8,946 nucleotides of DNA from SZUA-448 sp964602475 (GTDB lineage: Bacteria; Bacillota; Clostridia; Lachnospirales; Lachnospiraceae): positions 1 through 8,946 of the forward strand of contig CAZRRN010000076.1 in NCBI GenBank assembly GCA_964602475.1. The letters run 5' to 3'. Positions 1 to 6,754 of the stretch are shown here, piece by piece. The translations under genes were made by a program, and so were the position numbers. Position 1 is the first letter of the stretch, and each line of letters opens with the position of its first letter. The notes beneath the pieces are model-generated. The model ran no database searches and was not told the origin of the DNA. It worked only from the letters and a program-made list of their open reading frames with translations.

Positions 1-212
1 TCCTCTGTTCCCTGAATATACATATTTCTGGAATACCATTCATTTGCAAATGCAGGAACAGAAAATATTCCCCAGTGAATAAAGATACCAAACTTGGCAT
101 TTCGATACCAGTCCGGAACCGTATACCGGCTTAGGCTTTCCCATGTATCCTGATAGGGGCCCTTTGCAATAACCGCATCAATTTCCTGCATATACTCCTG
201 CAATTCCTTCAT
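1..212 (-). CDS. Alpha-L-fucosidase, GH29 family (N-terminal part; 3' end beyond window)
   Basis: About 70 codons are visible, starting MKELQEYMQEID. Residues about 39-62 read KFGIFIHWGIFSVPAFANEW followed by YSRN, the strongly conserved first strand and loop of the GH29 (beta/alpha)8 barrel, where the HWG segment contributes to fucose binding. GH29 enzymes are retaining exo-hydrolases that release terminal L-fucose from glycans. The catalytic nucleophile lies beyond the window, so activity and linkage preference cannot be judged. No signal peptide is seen: the N-terminus is acidic and polar, so a cytoplasmic enzyme acting on imported oligosaccharides is inferred. The ATG at 210-212 is supported by GGAGG (220-224) with 7 bases of spacing. 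It follows the NUDIX gene in the same direction but is separated from it by an intrinsic terminator, and no clear promoter of its own is visible in the roughly 50 bases between. Confidence 0.88.
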   Translation of the reverse strand, partial: MKELQEYMQEIDAVIAKGPYQDTWESLSRYTVPDWYRNAKFGIFIHWGIFSVPAFANEWYSRNMYIQGTE

Positions 213-219
213 TTATATT

Positions 220-224
220 CCTCC
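220..224 (-). promoter_or_regulatory. Ribosome binding site of the fucosidase gene
   Basis: GGAGG on the minus strand, 7 bases before the ATG at 212. It fixes the start of the partial fucosidase gene. Confidence 0.8.
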
Positions 225-263
225 GGTCTTTCTCCGTGAATCAAAGGGGGTTGTATTAAGAAA

Positions 264-288
264 CTCCCCTGTCAAACTGACAGGGGAG
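264..288 (-). terminator. Intrinsic terminator after the NUDIX gene
   Basis: On the minus strand CTCCCCTGTC and GACAGGGGAG form a perfect 10-bp GC-rich stem with a 5-base loop (AGTTT), followed at once by TTTCTTAAT. It starts 7 bases after the NUDIX stop codon (296-298). This is the standard layout of a Rho-independent terminator and should separate NUDIX transcription from the fucosidase gene. The U-tract is interrupted by one C, so some read-through into the fucosidase gene is plausible. Confidence 0.87.
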
Positions 289-295
289 CCATCTG

Positions 296-748
296 TTACT
301 CATTTTCCTGCATGCCCCACAGATTTCCCTTTTTCATATCCACGTATTCGCTGTATGCTTTTTCAAGAATCTGTTTTTCGTTCATAAACTTCAACATGTG
401 ATAAGCTTCGTGATACTTGTAATATCCGGAATCCATAAAGAATTCCTCTCGTTGTGGTTTACTGTAATAGCTGTCAGACATCATAAGGTACCAATGAACA
501 TCCTTCATTACCATGCTTTGCGCAGTATTGAAGGTATACTGGCTTTTCCCGATATACTTGATTATCGTTGCCGTTGAACCGGTTTCTTCCTTTACTTCAC
601 GGATTGCAGTCTCTTTGTACTCCTCTCCTTCTTCTACCGTTCCTTTTGGCAGTACCCAGCCCTCATATTTGTTCTTGTAGTTCTTATATAGTAATAAGAT
701 CTTACCTCTGAATATAACTACACCACCACAGCTCGTTGCTTCAATCAT
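296..748 (-). CDS. NUDIX hydrolase
   Basis: The protein has 150 residues. A full NUDIX box spans residues 36-58: Gly36, Glu42, then REVKEETGS at 50-58. The metal-binding glutamates (Glu51, Glu54, Glu55) are present. The last box position, usually a large hydrophobic residue, is Ser58. The preceding WVLPKG segment (31-36) is typical of diadenosine-polyphosphate and nucleoside-diphosphate-linked hydrolases, but the substrate cannot be told from sequence. An aromatic- and charge-rich C-terminal part (about 85-150, with KPQREEFF and YHEAYHMLKF) follows the fold; I recall similar proteins in Lachnospiraceae. It is a small cytosolic enzyme, probably for nucleotide clean-up. The ATG is preceded by GGAGG (756-760) with 7-base spacing. 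It has its own promoter upstream and its own terminator downstream, so it is probably monocistronic. Confidence 0.9.
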   Translation of the reverse strand: MIEATSCGGVVIFRGKILLLYKNYKNKYEGWVLPKGTVEEGEEYKETAIREVKEETGSTATIIKYIGKSQYTFNTAQSMVMKDVHWYLMMSDSYYSKPQREEFFMDSGYYKYHEAYHMLKFMNEKQILEKAYSEYVDMKKGNLWGMQENE

Positions 749-755
749 CGCAAAT

Positions 756-760
756 CCTCC
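756..760 (-). promoter_or_regulatory. Ribosome binding site of the NUDIX gene
   Basis: GGAGG on the minus strand, 7 bases before the ATG at 748. A weak 6-bp inverted repeat (TTTTGG/CCAAAA, 764-782) lies just upstream in the predicted leader and could fold next to this site. Confidence 0.75.
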
Positions 761-791
761 AGCTTTTGGTGAGTTTCCAAAACTAATATTA

Positions 792-820
792 AGTATACAT
801 CAACCGCCGGACAAATTCAA
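792..820 (-). promoter_or_regulatory. Sigma-A type promoter for the NUDIX gene
   Basis: On the minus strand, TTGAAT (815-820) as the -35 box and TATACT (792-797) as the -10 box are separated by exactly 17 bases. Matches to TTGACA and TATAAT are 4/6 and 5/6. Transcription would begin near 785, giving a leader of about 37 bases before the ATG at 748. The promoter lies in the 100-base gap after the U32 gene stop (849-851), the place expected for an independent NUDIX transcript. No terminator for the upstream genes is seen in this gap, so read-through is also possible. Confidence 0.68.
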
Positions 821-848
821 CACCTTCTTCACGATTTGCACTATTCCG

Positions 849-3380
849 CTATTCGGTTCCTCGCTGATAGTTTCCTTTTGTCTGCCCGAACAGAAAACTT
901 CGGTCAGGCATAATTCCAAAACGAAGCTCATCATAAAAGCTTCGGATAATTCCTGCGGTCTCCTCTGCAGTTTCGTTTGTAAGATCAAGACGTACTGCAT
1001 ACGGATGTTTTTCTGCTATTTCACGCATATTACCGGCAAGGGAATACACGTTTGAATTATGAATTGTAGCATAACAAAATCCACAATGGGCTATCACTGG
1101 AAGCTCTTTTTTCAGCCTGTCAATCAGGCAGGGTACGTTCATCACGTTGGATGATTTTCCGTCACCCTGTTGTGTTCCCTTTCTACATGCGTTCATAAGC
1201 CTGTTCGGGCACTGCGCTGTAACCATGAGTGGAATTCTTCCATAAACCGGAAGTATCATATCAGATAGTAAAAGCTCAGAAAGCTCTGTTCCATTCAACT
1301 CAAGCGGGCAGGTCATTCTTCCAAATCCTGTTTGCCAGAATTTCTTTGCAAACTTATTCATGGTATACAAATTATAGTCGGTAATAAATAGATTTTTGCA
1401 GATTCCATTTGTTAAATCTTCTTTTAATATTGTTGTGAGCAGTGGGTAAACATCCAGATTACGGAGTAAAACTCCGTCTAAATCCATCAAGGTCGGATTT
1501 TTGCTCCACAAAGTCAGCTTATCTATCCCTTCTTTTCTAAGAATTCTTGGAAATGCAAGAAAACATTGCTTATCTGTATTCTTAATCTGTTTGATCAGCT
1601 CAGGAAGCAGGTCAGGAGCCAGATCCGTTATATCCAGATATACATCGTCAGGTTCCGGCATACTTAAGACCATCTTGAACTGTTCCTGTGTTGTAACGAG
1701 AACCTGCAGTCTGATTTCTTCTTTGCTTTCTATGTCACCATTCGTTCCCGGTTCTTTCTTATCCGACCGAACTGCAGACACAATTTCCACACTATCTGTC
1801 TGGCAGTTCAGACAATCAGACTCGTTTCTTCTGTATTGTTCCGCAATTGTCTGTTCCAGTCGTTCCAATGCATTTCTTCTTAATTCGTTCAGCTTTCCGA
1901 CAGGACAAAAGCTTTCCCCGTCATTTTCTATTTCGAGTAAAGTAAAATAAAACGGAGTTTCGTTCGTTTTTAAAAGTTTTTCTCTCAGCTTTTCATCAGT
2001 CATCGGCTGATTCTTTGCCGCCTGTGCCGATTCTCCTTCCACCCGGATTGAAACTTTCTCTGTCTGAACTGTCAGAGTAATCGGAACACCGGTCTTCATA
2101 ACAAATCGTCCTGACACCGGTATCGACCGATTCTTTTGTACATAGGCGGAATTAAGCTCATGCAGCAGAACCTGATTTCTGGTTCGAAACACTTCGCATC
2201 CTGGCTCAACCCTGCTTCCGGGCTTAAAATTTGTATAGTAGAGTTCTCCGTTCTCTGCTCCCGTACCTACTGTAAACTCATAAACAGCAGAATTGCTATT
2301 TCGTATCTCAAGAATGTCCTGCGCCTGTATTTTTTCAGACAAACGTATGCCTGCATTGATCCCCCGGACGCTTTCTATTGTTCCGACCGGAATGCCATTA
2401 TGATTGGAACGGTCGAAAGACATCATTTCTTTTCCGCCTGCACAGTCATAATAACCGTGGCTGAAGCCACCCCTGTTGTAAAGTTCTGAAAGACGTTTCT
2501 GTAAATCCGGTAAAAACGAAGGATTTTCATTCTGAAAACGGATATATTGTTCTTTTCCTAAATCATTATACAAATCAATGCATTTACGATATCCTTCCGT
2601 TACTCCGGCAACATATTCTTCATGCTTCATGCGACCTTCAATCTTAAAGGAATCAATTCCCGCCTCGATCATTTGAGGAAGAAGCCCCAGAGTACACATG
2701 TCTTTCGGACTCAGTAAACACCTTTCTTCGGATGGTTTACTTCCAGCATTGCTTTGATACCGGTACTGCAGGCGACATGGCTGCGCACATCTGCCCCTGT
2801 TTCCGCTTCGCCCTCCGATAAGACTGCTCATCAGACACTGTCCTGAATAGCTGTAGCAGAGTGCACCATGAATAAATGTTTCTATTTCAAGAGACGTGCT
2901 CTCTCGTAGAATTCGGATTTCATTCAGACTCAGTTCCCTGGAAGGTACGAAACGTGTAATCCGAGCAGACACACCTGCCAGCTTCTGTACTGTAGCCACT
3001 GCCTCTGCAGTATTCAGCGTCATTTGTGTACTTAAATGCAGCGGAAGTTCCGGCATCCGCTCAGATAGGAACCGAATTACACCGACATCCTGTACGATCA
3101 CTGCATCCAATCCATGCAGATACAACGGTTTTAAGAACGCTTCCAGTTCTTTTCCGATCTCGTCGTCTTTTAAAAGAGTGTTGACAGTCATATAAAGCTT
3201 TTTGCCACGGACATGCATCCAGTCAATGGCTCGCAGCATATCCTCCTGTCCTGCGTTTTCCGCAAATGCTCGCGCGCCAAACCGGCTGCCACCCATGTAG
3301 ACAGCATCACAGCCGGCATTTGCTGCCGCAACCATACAGTTCCAGGAACCCGCCGGTGCCAATAACTCGACTCTTTTCAT
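849..3380 (-). CDS. U32 peptidase-family protein with DUF3656-like and extra C-terminal domain (probable RNA hydroxylation factor)
   Basis: The protein has 843 residues from the ATG at 3380. Residues 1-300 are the U32 domain: MKRVELLAPAG, AGCDAVYMGG, and the family signature at about 170-203 with Cys175, Cys182, Cys198 and Cys202. These are the four cysteines associated with an Fe-S cluster in this family. A DUF3656-like region follows at about 400-510, then a variable linker, then a third region (about 556-825) that looks like a degenerate barrel with its own Cys cluster (724, 732, 751, 766, 769). Despite the peptidase name, E. coli relatives RlhA and TrhP act in hydroxylation of 23S rRNA and tRNA; an RNA-modification role here is inferred. 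The RNA target is unknown. An upstream in-frame ATG at 3437 overlaps queA and lacks a ribosome site; GGAGG about 6 bases before 3380 decides the start. The gene lies 19 bases after queA, so the two are probably co-transcribed. Confidence 0.88.
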   Translation of the reverse strand: MKRVELLAPAGSWNCMVAAANAGCDAVYMGGSRFGARAFAENAGQEDMLRAIDWMHVRGKKLYMTVNTLLKDDEIGKELEAFLKPLYLHGLDAVIVQDVGVIRFLSERMPELPLHLSTQMTLNTAEAVATVQKLAGVSARITRFVPSRELSLNEIRILRESTSLEIETFIHGALCYSYSGQCLMSSLIGGRSGNRGRCAQPCRLQYRYQSNAGSKPSEERCLLSPKDMCTLGLLPQMIEAGIDSFKIEGRMKHEEYVAGVTEGYRKCIDLYNDLGKEQYIRFQNENPSFLPDLQKRLSELYNRGGFSHGYYDCAGGKEMMSFDRSNHNGIPVGTIESVRGINAGIRLSEKIQAQDILEIRNSNSAVYEFTVGTGAENGELYYTNFKPGSRVEPGCEVFRTRNQVLLHELNSAYVQKNRSIPVSGRFVMKTGVPITLTVQTEKVSIRVEGESAQAAKNQPMTDEKLREKLLKTNETPFYFTLLEIENDGESFCPVGKLNELRRNALERLEQTIAEQYRRNESDCLNCQTDSVEIVSAVRSDKKEPGTNGDIESKEEIRLQVLVTTQEQFKMVLSMPEPDDVYLDITDLAPDLLPELIKQIKNTDKQCFLAFPRILRKEGIDKLTLWSKNPTLMDLDGVLLRNLDVYPLLTTILKEDLTNGICKNLFITDYNLYTMNKFAKKFWQTGFGRMTCPLELNGTELSELLLSDMILPVYGRIPLMVTAQCPNRLMNACRKGTQQGDGKSSNVMNVPCLIDRLKKELPVIAHCGFCYATIHNSNVYSLAGNMREIAEKHPYAVRLDLTNETAEETAGIIRSFYDELRFGIMPDRSFLFGQTKGNYQRGTE

Positions 3381-3399
3381 TTCTTCCTCCATACCGCTT

Positions 3400-4470
3400 T
3401 TATTCAACATTATCTCCCAGATACATCGCATCTCCAAAAGAAAAGAAACGATAACGTTCTTTCACAGCCTCTTCATAAGCTTTCATAACATTTTCTCTTC
3501 CTGCAAGCGCTGAAACCAACATCAGTAGCGTCGATTCCGGAAGATGAAAATTAGTGATTAATGCATCCATTACCTTAAACCTGTAGCCCGGATAAATAAA
3601 TATCTCTGTTTCTCTCTTCTGCGGTACAATAAATCCGTTCTCATCTGCCGCTGCTTCCAGCGTCCTGCAGCTGGTCGTCCCGACACAAATCACACGTTTT
3701 CCCGCCGCCTTTGCAGAATTGATTCTATCTGCTGCCTCGGGAAGGATTTCAAACAGTTCGGAATGCATATGATGCTGCAAAATATCATCTTCCTTCACCG
3801 GTCGAAATGTTCCGAGTCCGACATTCAGCGTAACTCTGGCAATAGAAATCTGTTTATTTTCAATTTTCTTCAGTAGTTCTTCCGTAAAATGAAGACCGGC
3901 CGTTGGTGCAGCCGCGGACCCGTCATGAACTGCATATACCGTCTGATAACGATTTTTATCCTGAAGCTCATGAGTAATATAAGGAGGGAGAGGCATCTGC
4001 CCAAGCTGATCTAAAAGTTCTTCAAAAATACCGTCGTATTCAAATTCAATCACACGGTTTCCTTCTTCAACAACCTCAACAACCGTTCCGGTCATTAGAC
4101 CATCGCCGAAGATAAGCTTCTGACCGATTCGGGCTTTTTTCCCGGGCTTTACCAGTGTCTCCCAACGTCTGTCCGACAGGCGTTTCAGAAGCAGTACTTC
4201 GACCCTTGCTCCGTGAGGAATTTCCGATGCATGCCCACTGCTTTCTTCTGTCACACGTTCAGCAAACAGTCTTGCAGGGATTACCCTTGTGTCATTAATC
4301 ACAAGACAGTCTCCGGGATTCAGATAATCAATAATCTCAGTAAAAACAGTATGCTTTATTTTCCCTGTCGTTTTATTCAGCGCAAGCAAACGGGAAGAAG
4401 AACGGTCTTTCAAAGGATCCTGTGCAATCAGTTCCGGTGGTAACTCATAAAAAAAATCCTGTCTTTTCAT
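3400..4470 (-). CDS. queA: S-adenosylmethionine:tRNA ribosyltransferase-isomerase
   Basis: QueA transfers and rearranges the ribosyl part of S-adenosylmethionine onto preQ1 in the wobble position of tRNAs with GUN anticodons, giving epoxyqueuosine. The protein has 356 residues, the normal family length. Family motifs run along its whole length: DFFYELPPELIAQ (5-17), SRLLAL (26-31), INDTRVIPARL (58-68), QMPLPPYI (158-165), APTAGLHFTEELL (188-200), VTLNVGLGTFRPV (213-225), HMHSE (234-238) and TNFHLPESTLLMLVSAL (306-322). The start at 4470 has GAGGG (4476-4480) 5 bases upstream; an in-frame ATG at 4482 has no such site. It stands 36 bases after the SpoIID-like gene and just before the U32 gene. 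Other queuosine genes (tgt, queG or queH, preQ1 synthesis) are not in this window. Confidence 0.96.
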   Translation of the reverse strand: MKRQDFFYELPPELIAQDPLKDRSSSRLLALNKTTGKIKHTVFTEIIDYLNPGDCLVINDTRVIPARLFAERVTEESSGHASEIPHGARVEVLLLKRLSDRRWETLVKPGKKARIGQKLIFGDGLMTGTVVEVVEEGNRVIEFEYDGIFEELLDQLGQMPLPPYITHELQDKNRYQTVYAVHDGSAAAPTAGLHFTEELLKKIENKQISIARVTLNVGLGTFRPVKEDDILQHHMHSELFEILPEAADRINSAKAAGKRVICVGTTSCRTLEAAADENGFIVPQKRETEIFIYPGYRFKVMDALITNFHLPESTLLMLVSALAGRENVMKAYEEAVKERYRFFSFGDAMYLGDNVE

Positions 4471-4475
4471 AACAG

Positions 4476-4480
4476 CCCTC
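4476..4480 (-). promoter_or_regulatory. Ribosome binding site that sets the queA start
   Basis: GAGGG on the minus strand, 5 bases before the ATG at 4470. It favours this start over the in-frame ATG at 4482, whose own codon overlaps the site. Confidence 0.7.
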
Positions 4481-4496
4481 ATTTCGGAGTAGCTTA

Positions 4497-4522
4497 CGGA
4501 AACCAGTTATCTGTAGTTTCCG
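4497..4522 (-). promoter_or_regulatory. Hairpin enclosing the SpoIID-like stop codon, upstream of queA
   Basis: CGGAAAC and GTTTCCG form a perfect 7-bp outer stem. Inside it CAG and CTG add 3 bp after a two-base bulge, closing on a 4-base loop (ATAA). The stop TAA of the SpoIID-like gene (4507-4509) falls in the inner loop region. There is no U-run after the stem, so it is not an intrinsic terminator. RNA processing, mRNA stability or modulation of queA translation are possible roles. The structure is read directly; the role is inference. Confidence 0.45.
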
Positions 4523-6117
4523 ATGGTCGCTCCCTTATAATAATATTCAATAATTTCTGTGTAAGTAAATCCAGCTTCTGCCATTCCTTTTGCGCCTGAC
4601 TGACTAAGCCCAACTCCATGTCCGTACCCCATACCGGCAAAAAGATATGTATCAGCCGATGACGGCGCATTTACCGGAAAATTAGTCAGGTTGTCGCCGC
4701 TTTGTACAATAAACTGCCCTGTATCACTGTCTGCCGGTTTGATTTCTCCGCTTCCATCTAATACATAGCATTCACTGATGCGAAGGCTGCCCTGCGTTTG
4801 TACAGTACGAACCGTTACCTGGTCGGGAACCTCTGTGTTTGTAATCATTTTAAATTTTGTACTCGCTAATCCAAGGATATCTCGAATGGTGTTCGTCTGG
4901 AGAACAGCATTTCCGTTTGATCCGCTGACCTTAAGTGAATAAATCCGACCGGAAGCCGTTGTGATCTGAGCCGCAAGAGCTTTCACCGTTCCAATCTGAA
5001 ATCCAAAATCCTGCAGTTTTTCCGTAAGCTGCAGTTTTGTCATGGTCATTGTCCACGGAGCCCGCTCCGGTTCGGTTTCATATAAATCCGTCACACTGCT
5101 GTAATAGCTTTGTGTCAGTCCCCATACATTGTAACCGTCCTCTGTCTTTCCTCCGCTGGTAGAATAAAAAAATGCCATAATTGTCGAACCGTTGTATTGA
5201 ACAGTTTCACCTAGTGTTGCATTTACCACGGCTTTTGTCGATTCAGTTTCATACGCAATTCCTTTATAAACCTGTGTATTAACGGTGTCTTCTAATGTAT
5301 ACGCCTTTGTCAGCGATGAATCTGCTGAATATCCCGTCTTTGTCAGTGCATAGCTTCTAGCACAAACCGCCTGAGCCTTTAGTGCTTCTTCCTGCCAGTT
5401 GCTTGGCATTTCACATGCAACAACACTATACAGATAAACTTCAACATTCAATATGTTGACTGCTGTCAATGTTGCTTTACCGTAACGTCCGATTTCAATT
5501 CGTCCCCGATAAGACCTGCTTCCAAGATTCATTGCAGCAATTCCGGAAGAATTAGTCGTGACTGCCTTAAATTGAGGGTAACACCCATAAGGCTTTGCAT
5601 CAATCAGAAGTGTTTCTTTTGAGCTGCTTACCAGAATCCGGTGTCCGTTATCCTCTGATATGGTTTCGTAGCTGAAACCAAGCTGCCCCTTAATCCTGGC
5701 AAATAGCTGTTGAACCTTTGCCTTGTCTTTATTTCCGCCAACATAGACCGTATAAACACCGCGGTACAATACTGCAGGATATGCATCAGCTCCGATAGCC
5801 TTAATCTCTTCTGCCGCTGCTTTTGCTTCTTCGTATTTTGAAAACTTTTGTTTTAATACATAGAAATACCCTGTCGCCGGAGTGAAGATAAATCCACCCG
5901 TTCCCGACAGGGATATTTCACAGGTATAGCTGTCGTTAATACAGTATCCAAATCCGATACTGTTATTCATTATCTGAATGCTTTCCTTACCGCTGTAGAG
6001 AGCCGCAAGTCCGACTCTGACATCCGTCATTCCTGCTGATGCTGCTTCTCGTTCCGAAAAAAAACACAGTAACAGTACCAGTACAATAAATATACCCGGC
6101 TTAATACAGCTTTTCAA
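4507..6117 (-). CDS. Secreted SPOR and SpoIID/LytB domain protein (peptidoglycan remodelling)
   Basis: With the TTG start at 6117 the protein has 536 residues. It begins with a signal peptide: basic MKSCIKPG, then a hydrophobic IFIVLVLLLCFF core and a likely cleavage near EAASA-G. A SPOR-like repeat fold at about 83-145 (YFYVLKQKF to YTVYVGG) suggests binding of peptidoglycan glycan strands. The SpoIID/LytB domain fills about 163-535: VVACEMPSNWQEEALKAQAV carries the expected catalytic glutamate (Glu236), with FYSTSGGKTED (317-327) and GYGHGVGLSQSGAKGMA (497-513) further on. Family members are lytic transglycosylases acting on denuded glycans in engulfment or cell-wall turnover. Domain order and the SPOR part suggest a vegetative or general wall enzyme rather than the canonical SpoIID; this is inference. 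The start is uncertain: TTG at 6117 overlaps lepB by 17 bases and has no clear ribosome site, while ATG at 6171 (554 residues) has GGAAAG 6 bases upstream but overlaps lepB by 71 bases. Confidence 0.88.
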   Translation of the reverse strand: MKSCIKPGIFIVLVLLLCFFSEREAASAGMTDVRVGLAALYSGKESIQIMNNSIGFGYCINDSYTCEISLSGTGGFIFTPATGYFYVLKQKFSKYEEAKAAAEEIKAIGADAYPAVLYRGVYTVYVGGNKDKAKVQQLFARIKGQLGFSYETISEDNGHRILVSSSKETLLIDAKPYGCYPQFKAVTTNSSGIAAMNLGSRSYRGRIEIGRYGKATLTAVNILNVEVYLYSVVACEMPSNWQEEALKAQAVCARSYALTKTGYSADSSLTKAYTLEDTVNTQVYKGIAYETESTKAVVNATLGETVQYNGSTIMAFFYSTSGGKTEDGYNVWGLTQSYYSSVTDLYETEPERAPWTMTMTKLQLTEKLQDFGFQIGTVKALAAQITTASGRIYSLKVSGSNGNAVLQTNTIRDILGLASTKFKMITNTEVPDQVTVRTVQTQGSLRISECYVLDGSGEIKPADSDTGQFIVQSGDNLTNFPVNAPSSADTYLFAGMGYGHGVGLSQSGAKGMAEAGFTYTEIIEYYYKGATIGNYR

Positions 6118-6691
6118 AATTCGGTTTATACCGAAATAATGCCTTCCCGATAATCTGATCCATTGACACATATTTATCTTTCCATTCTCTTGAATCTCCT
6201 GACTGGTTTCGATTATCTCCGAGCATAAAATACTCTCCTTCAGGAACTTCATACGGTCCGTAATTACCTCTTCGCTCTCCGCGTACATAGTCCTCTTCAT
6301 ACAGAACTCCGTCGATGTATACGTATCCGTCAATCATCTCGATTGTCTCTCCCGGTAGACCAATCAATCTCTTGATATATACCTGACTTTCATCATCTGG
6401 GAAATGAAAAACTACAATATCTCCACGTTCCACTTCACCAAATATATAAGGCAGCTTTGAAGCAATCAGACGATCGTCAACCTGTAGTGTGTCCTTCATG
6501 GAACCCGAAATAACCTCAATCTTGGTGGTTATAAAGTTCTTCCAGAGACCGGCAATCAGAACCGCTAATACAATAATAATAACATAGCTCAGTATTTCCT
6601 TGATAATCTTTTGTTTTCCGGATAAAGTATCACTTTCACCGTCCGTATCCTTTGCGGCCTTTTTATTTATTTCATTTTCATCTTTGCTCAC
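6101..6691 (-). CDS. lepB: Signal peptidase I
   Basis: This membrane serine protease removes signal peptides from exported proteins. It has 196 residues from a GTG start. A polar, charged cytoplasmic N-terminus of about 27 residues is followed by one membrane helix (about 30-50, LSYVIIIVLAVLIAGLW) and an extracytoplasmic catalytic domain. The Ser/Lys dyad is visible: Ser64 in ISGSMKDTL and Lys107 in YIKRLIGLPGE. The late box GDNRNQSGDSREW is also present. Size and single helix match the short Gram-positive SipS-like type. The GTG at 6691 is preferred over an in-frame GTG at 6703 because GGAGG (6697-6701) lies 5 bases before it and overlaps the upstream codon. The 3' end overlaps the start region of the SpoIID-like gene, whose product is itself a likely signal peptidase substrate. 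Confidence 0.95.
   Translation of the reverse strand: MSKDENEINKKAAKDTDGESDTLSGKQKIIKEILSYVIIIVLAVLIAGLWKNFITTKIEVISGSMKDTLQVDDRLIASKLPYIFGEVERGDIVVFHFPDDESQVYIKRLIGLPGETIEMIDGYVYIDGVLYEEDYVRGERRGNYGPYEVPEGEYFMLGDNRNQSGDSREWKDKYVSMDQIIGKALFRYKPNFEKLY
6120..6135 (-). promoter_or_regulatory. Small hairpin at the lepB / SpoIID-like junction
   Basis: TTCGGT-ATAA-ACCGAA on the minus strand is a perfect 6-bp stem with a 4-base loop. It lies within the last codons of lepB and ends two bases before the TTG at 6117. It could sequester or position the start region of the SpoIID-like gene. The sequence is certain; the role is a guess, and the stem may be a by-product of coding. Confidence 0.3.
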
Positions 6692-6696
6692 GGCAT

Positions 6697-6701
6697 CCTC
6701 C
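6697..6701 (-). promoter_or_regulatory. Ribosome binding site that sets the lepB GTG start
   Basis: GGAGG on the minus strand, 5 bases before the GTG at 6691. It decides between two in-frame GTG codons 12 bases apart. Confidence 0.75.
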
Positions 6702-6740
6702 ACAAAACTGCTTTCTATCTTCTTTCCATAGCATCATCCA

Positions 6741-6754
6741 ACTTGTTAACAAGT
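6741..6754. repeat. 14-bp perfect palindrome upstream of lepB
   Basis: ACTTGTTAACAAGT reads the same on both strands, 50 bases before the lepB start and directly against the 34-bp repeat array, sharing its first 4 bases. It has the form of a dimeric regulator site, but no family is recognised, and one palindrome of this length can arise by chance in 9 kb. Confidence 0.35.

Noticed and set aside
764..782. Regulatory hairpin in the NUDIX leader
   Set aside because: Six A/T-rich base pairs with a 7-base loop are weak and could be chance; mentioned only under the ribosome site.
800..1000. Minus-strand 66-codon frame at the U32 gene end
   Set aside because: It overlaps the conserved U32 frame out of phase and runs into the promoter region of the NUDIX gene.
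1501..1950. Plus-strand open frame of 149 codons inside the U32 gene
   Set aside because: It is antisense to a well-conserved protein, has low-complexity Ser/Leu composition, and no ribosome site; other plus-strand frames (2136-2489, 2896-3195, 6652-7038, 7095-7478) are the same kind of shadow.
3381..3437. Longer N-terminus for the U32 protein from ATG at 3437
   Set aside because: The extra 19 residues would be read from inside queA, have no family similarity, and the GGAGG site fits the ATG at 3380.
4471..4506. preQ1 riboswitch before queA
   Set aside because: The gap is only 36 bases, part of which belongs to the stop-codon hairpin. No stem with the required loop and A-rich tail pairing is seen, and the sequence resemblance (GCTAC) is too short.
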